Positions 20,206 to 23,351 of a stretch of 23,351 nt of DNA are shown in pieces; the stretch's first letter is position 1, and every line of letters starts with the position of its first letter. Origin of the DNA: an uncultured Adlercreutzia sp. GTDB taxonomy: Bacteria; Actinomycetota; Coriobacteriia; Coriobacteriales; Eggerthellaceae. Made by a program: the position numbers and the translations under genes. A model generated the notes under the pieces. That model did no database searches. It was not told the origin of the DNA and was given only the letters and a program-made list of their open reading frames with translations. Location: contig NZ_CAUASN010000037.1 in NCBI RefSeq assembly GCF_958431955.1, positions 1-23,351 of the forward strand, in the 5' to 3' direction.

Positions 20206-22542
20206 TCAGGCCGCCGCGTCGCCGTTCTGAGTCGCGACCGTCAGCTTCTCCATGGAGAACGCAACGGCCACGTCCCCCCGCTCGTCGCTGCGCAGCACCG
20301 CGGCGCCGGCGGCCTCGAGCGCCTCGCAGACGGCCGCGGCCGGGTGGCCGTAGCGGTTGCGCTCCCCCACGCTGATAAGGGCGATGGAGGGGTCGAGGAG
20401 CTGCGCGAGCTCGTCGTCGACGCTCTTCTTGGAGCCGTGGTGGCCCACCTTGAGCACGTCGACGCCGCCCGCGGGAAGGGCATCGGCCATGGCGTGCAGC
20501 TCGGGGGCCTCGGCATCTCCGCACAGAAGCGCCGTCCAATCGGCCTCTCCGTCCGCGTCGCCGTCCCAGCCGACGAGGAAGGTCAGGCTGTCGGCGTTAC
20601 CGCCCTCATCGGAGAACGCCTCGGGCCAGACGACGCGCAGGGTGAACCGCCCGCAGCGCACCTCGTCGCCCACGGAAAGGCCCACGACCCCCGCGCCGTA
20701 ACCCTCTCGGGCGGCGGTGTCCATGAGGCCTGTGCAGGCATCGCAGGGGCAGGCGGGCAGGTCGGCAGCTACGAGCAGCCCTCCGACGGCCGCCACGTCG
20801 CCGAGCGCCTCGAGGGAGCCGCAGTGGTCGTCGTCGGGGTGGCTGACGGCCACCCAGTCCACCCGCCGCACGCCCTGACGGGCGCAGGCCTCCTTGAGCA
20901 GGGCGTCTTGGTTGCCCGTGTCGACGAGCAGCGATGCGCCCTGGCTGCGCACGAGGAAGGCGTCGCCCTGGCCCACGTCGAGCATGACGATCTCGTCGGC
21001 GGTCCGAGGCGGCGCGACGAAGACGGCGCCGAGCACGAGCGAGGCCGCGAGGACGGCGCCGAGGGCCCGGGGGCGCATGCGGGGCCACCAGGCCCACAGG
21101 CTGCTCACGATCACGATGGAGAGCACGGCCATGGGCGCCACGTCGGCGTCCACGGGAAGGCAGCTCCCGGGTATCCGGGCCAGCGCGCCGACGAGGCCGT
21201 CGAGGGGAGCCGCCGCCGCGGCCGCAAGGCCGATGGCCGCGGGCGCGGCGGCCGGTAGCGCGCAGGACGCGGCCACGGCGGCGAAGCCCGCGACGCAGGC
21301 GAGGGTGAAGAGCGGGGCTCCCAACACGTTGGCCATCGGCGAGAGCAGGGGCAGCTGCGAGAAGAGCGCGGCAGCGTAGGGCTGGGTGGCCGCGGCGGAA
21401 GACGCCGTGAGCGCCAGCGGCTCGACCAGGGCCGCGCGGAGAAGACGCCCCCGCGGGGCGGCAGCCGACGAGAGCAGGGGCGCGAGCAGCACGATGCCGA
21501 GGGTCGATCCCGCCGAGAGCACGAAGGAGGCGCTCAGGGCGCAGGAGGGCTGGAAGCCGACGAAGACGACCAGGCACAGCCCCAGGGCGCTCAGGGCCGA
21601 CGCGCGCCGATCAACCACGAGCGCCAAAAGAGCCGTCGAGGCCATGAGGGCGGCCCGCAGGGCCGACACCGGCATGCCCGTGAACCCCACATAGCCGGCC
21701 AGGAAGAGGGCGGTCGCCACGGCCACGGCGCGGCGCGGAAGGCGCAGGACCCGCAGCAGCTGCGCCACGAAGAGCGTGACGATGGACAGGTGCGCCCCCG
21801 ACACCGCCACCAGGTGCGCGAGCCCCACGGTCTTGAACCGATCGTAGGATCCCGTCGACTCGATGGGCGCCCGGTAGCCGCAGACGAGGGCCTGGAGCAG
21901 GGGCGCGAGCGCTCCCCCGTGGGCTCCGACGAGCTCGATGGCCCGCCGTCGCAGCCCTCCGAGGGGAAGGCCCTCCCCGGGCGCCGGCTCCCACGACCCC
22001 GCCGAAATCGAGCCGCCGAGCCCCGCGTTCCAATAGTAGTCGCGGGACGTGTCGGCGGGTGCCGAGAAGGCCCCCTCGACGACGAGGGCATCCCCCTGGA
22101 GGAGCCCCTCGGCGTCGTCGGGCAGGTTGAGGCGCACGGCGAGCGGGCCGGCGCCCGGCACCTCCACGCGGGCCTCGGCCCTCCAACCGAAGTCGGAGGG
22201 CTTCGCATCGGTTGTCAAGGTGCACGCCCACGCGCTGCCCGCCCGCTCGGCGGCAAAGGCGCGGGCCTTAAGGCCCGCGGCCGCCCCCGCGCTCGCGCCG
22301 ACCGCCACGAGCACCGCGAGGGCGCAGACGGCGGCCACGGGCACGCGGCCCCGCCGCAGCCCCGCGGCGCCGATGGCGGCGGCGGAGGCGAGCGCCGCCG
22401 CGCAGAGCACGGCGAGCGGCGCCCCCTCGGACAGCGCGCATGCGGGCCACGCCACGGCCGCCGCGCCCCACATCGCGAGCCCCGCCACGAGCAGCGGCGG
22501 CAGATGAGGGCGCGGGGGCCGGCTGTCGTCCCGGACGCTCAC
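20206..22542 (-). CDS. comEC: ComEC/Rec2-family DNA uptake channel
   Basis: 778 residues. ComEC forms the inner-membrane channel that takes in single-stranded DNA during natural transformation. The N-terminus has two to three hydrophobic segments (about 16-95) and an extracytoplasmic OB-like domain (100-190). The central competence domain (about 205-505) is strongly hydrophobic and contains GLAHLVAVSGAHLSIV. The C-terminal metallo-beta-lactamase domain (517-765) has LDVGQGDAFLV, the metal motif H568-P-D-D-D-H573 and KVGHHGSKKS (698-707), and is full length. The start is GTG at 22542-22540, overlapping the comEA TGA by 4 bases (GTGA), so the two are translationally coupled. The first 16 bases of the gene recur at the window's right edge. 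An intact comEA-comEC pair suggests DNA uptake ability, though pilus genes are not visible here. Confidence 0.95.
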   Translation of the reverse strand: MSVRDDSRPPRPHLPPLLVAGLAMWGAAAVAWPACALSEGAPLAVLCAAALASAAAIGAAGLRRGRVPVAAVCALAVLVAVGASAGAAAGLKARAFAAERAGSAWACTLTTDAKPSDFGWRAEARVEVPGAGPLAVRLNLPDDAEGLLQGDALVVEGAFSAPADTSRDYYWNAGLGGSISAGSWEPAPGEGLPLGGLRRRAIELVGAHGGALAPLLQALVCGYRAPIESTGSYDRFKTVGLAHLVAVSGAHLSIVTLFVAQLLRVLRLPRRAVAVATALFLAGYVGFTGMPVSALRAALMASTALLALVVDRRASALSALGLCLVVFVGFQPSCALSASFVLSAGSTLGIVLLAPLLSSAAAPRGRLLRAALVEPLALTASSAAATQPYAAALFSQLPLLSPMANVLGAPLFTLACVAGFAAVAASCALPAAAPAAIGLAAAAAAPLDGLVGALARIPGSCLPVDADVAPMAVLSIVIVSSLWAWWPRMRPRALGAVLAASLVLGAVFVAPPRTADEIVMLDVGQGDAFLVRSQGASLLVDTGNQDALLKEACARQGVRRVDWVAVSHPDDDHCGSLEALGDVAAVGGLLVAADLPACPCDACTGLMDTAAREGYGAGVVGLSVGDEVRCGRFTLRVVWPEAFSDEGGNADSLTFLVGWDGDADGEADWTALLCGDAEAPELHAMADALPAGGVDVLKVGHHGSKKSVDDELAQLLDPSIALISVGERNRYGHPAAAVCEALEAAGAAVLRSDERGDVAVAFSMEKLTVATQNGDAAA

Positions 22543-22577
22543 AGGCAGACGTCATCGCGCAGGGCCTCGAGCTTCTT
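22523..22577. repeat. Internal copy of the 55-bp terminal direct repeat
   Basis: These 55 bases, covering the last codons of comEA and the first codons of comEC, are identical to 23297-23351, the last 55 bases of the window. The match stops at 22522/23296 (G versus C) and otherwise runs to the window end. Confidence 0.95.
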
Positions 22578-23261
22578 GTCGCCGATGCCCGACACGCGCT
22601 TCAAGTCGTCGATGGACGCGAAGGGGCCATTGGCCTCCCGGTCGGCGACGATCTTCTCGGCCGTGGCCTCCCCGATGCCGTCAAGTGCGGTCAGCTCCGC
22701 CGCCGAGGCCGTGTTGATGCTGATAAGGCCCCCTCCCCCTCCATCCGCGGCCGGAGCGCTCGCGGGAAGAGCATCGTTGGACGCGTCGGGGATGACCACC
22801 TGCTGGCCGTCCACGAGCTCCTGGGCGAGGTTCACCCCCGCCGAGCGCGCCCCCTCCGCCAGGCCGCCGGCGGCCTCCACCGCGTCGACGATGCGGCTGC
22901 CCGCGGGGAGGCGGTAGACCCCCGGACTCGCCACCGCGCCGTCCACGTGCACGCACAGCTCTGCCGTGGCCCCGGCCGCGGGCAGGGAGCCGTCGGCAGT
23001 TGCAGCTCCCTCGCCCGTTGCGACTCCGTCCTCGGCCGGTGCGGCCGTCGCAATCCCTCCACTCGCGCCGGCACCTCCCTCCTCGGCCGCGCCGCGCTCC
23101 ACGACGACGGCCTCCCCTGCCGAGAAGGGCGAGGCCAGGGCGAGCGCCGTGGCAGCGGCGACGGCGCCCAGCACGAGGACGAGGCCGGCGAATGCCGTCT
23201 TCCTGACGGCGGTGAGATGGAGGCGCGCGCAGACGCCCTGGGCTCGGTCTTGGAATGCCAC
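22539..23261 (-). CDS. comEA: ComEA-type DNA-binding competence protein
   Basis: 240 residues. ComEA is a membrane-anchored receptor that binds incoming double-stranded DNA outside the cytoplasmic membrane. One N-terminal membrane helix (about 22-44) is followed by an Ala/Gly-rich linker (50-98), an SLBB domain (100-158; VHVDGAVASPGVYRLPAG) and a C-terminal double helix-hairpin-helix domain (179-240; ISINTASAAELTALDGIG, then SIDDLKRVSGIG) that contacts DNA. This domain order is the Gram-positive form. The GTG at 23261-23259 was chosen for the AAGGAG that ends 5 bases upstream. It overlaps comEC by 4 bases. TATAGT at 23295-23290 could be its -10 element, but sequence further upstream is the suspicious 55-bp repeat. 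Confidence 0.95.
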   Translation of the reverse strand: MAFQDRAQGVCARLHLTAVRKTAFAGLVLVLGAVAAATALALASPFSAGEAVVVERGAAEEGGAGASGGIATAAPAEDGVATGEGAATADGSLPAAGATAELCVHVDGAVASPGVYRLPAGSRIVDAVEAAGGLAEGARSAGVNLAQELVDGQQVVIPDASNDALPASAPAADGGGGGLISINTASAAELTALDGIGEATAEKIVADREANGPFASIDDLKRVSGIGDKKLEALRDDVCL

Positions 23262-23296
23262 GGCTGCTCCTTAGAACGACGGGGCGGCCACTATAC

Positions 23297-23351
23297 CTGT
23301 CGTCCCGGACGCTCACAGGCAGACGTCATCGCGCAGGGCCTCGAGCTTCTT
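23297..23351. repeat. Terminal copy of a 55-bp direct repeat (end of a second comEA copy or assembly overlap)
   Basis: Exact copy of 22523-22577, displaced by 774 bases and extending to the last base. If real, another comEA gene, ending here, lies directly upstream of the visible one. If not, it is an assembly overlap. The true upstream neighbour of comEA is therefore unknown. Confidence 0.9.

Noticed and set aside
23262..23316. Use of the open frame beginning MSVRDD at 23316 as an alternative upstream gene
   Set aside because: It is in a different frame from comEA, and its first residues are merely the comEC start carried in the 55-bp terminal repeat.
1..23351. CRISPR array, prophage, insertion sequence, rRNA or tRNA genes
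   Set aside because: No regularly spaced repeats, transposase or phage-like products, or tRNA T-loop signatures were seen on either strand in the intergenic regions.

Overview
The window is a 23.4 kb stretch of very GC-rich, densely packed bacterial chromosome. Gene order (comEA-comEC-holA, rpsT, lepA, hemW, hrcA-dnaJ-rsmE-mtaB-phoH-ybeY-dgkA-era-recO), frequent GTG starts, an hrcA-dnaJ pair without dnaK/grpE, and a zinc-ribbon/PASTA protein between era and recO point to a high-GC Gram-positive (Actinomycetota). My best guess is Coriobacteriia/Eggerthellaceae. That is inference from gene order and composition, not a database result.

Almost everything is on the minus strand, so transcription mostly runs from high to low coordinates. 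Read that way: (1) 23.3-18.1 kb, a tightly coupled unit comEA-comEC-holA-metallo-beta-lactamase-fold hydrolase (DNA uptake plus clamp-loader delta); (2) rpsT on the plus strand, converging on that unit and ending in a strong terminator, with an S20 protein about twice the usual length; (3) lepA, divergent from rpsT; (4) a plus-strand flavoprotein with an iron-sulfur type cysteine motif, ending in a strong hairpin shared with the end of lepA; (5) two very small membrane proteins, then dusB; (6) a ~120-bp inverted repeat between dusB and hemW; (7) hemW, then a 353-bp gap with paired hairpins, a C-rich/G-poor tract and a CIRCE operator; (8) a long housekeeping run hrcA-dnaJ-rsmE-mtaB-phoH-ybeY-dgkA-era (heat shock, rRNA/tRNA modification, ribosome maturation); (9) a 745-aa zinc-ribbon/PASTA membrane protein and recO; (10) rpsO with its own promoter, and the 5' end of pnp cut by the window edge.

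Most genes are core translation, RNA-processing and protein-quality functions. I found no phage, transposase, CRISPR array, rRNA or tRNA. No entirely new multi-gene system stands out. The least ordinary items are the S20 tail, the zinc-ribbon/PASTA protein, the large palindromic element, the possible leaderless promoters of phoH and holA, and a 55-bp terminal repeat. That repeat means either a tandem comEA duplication or an assembly-graph artefact at the right end.
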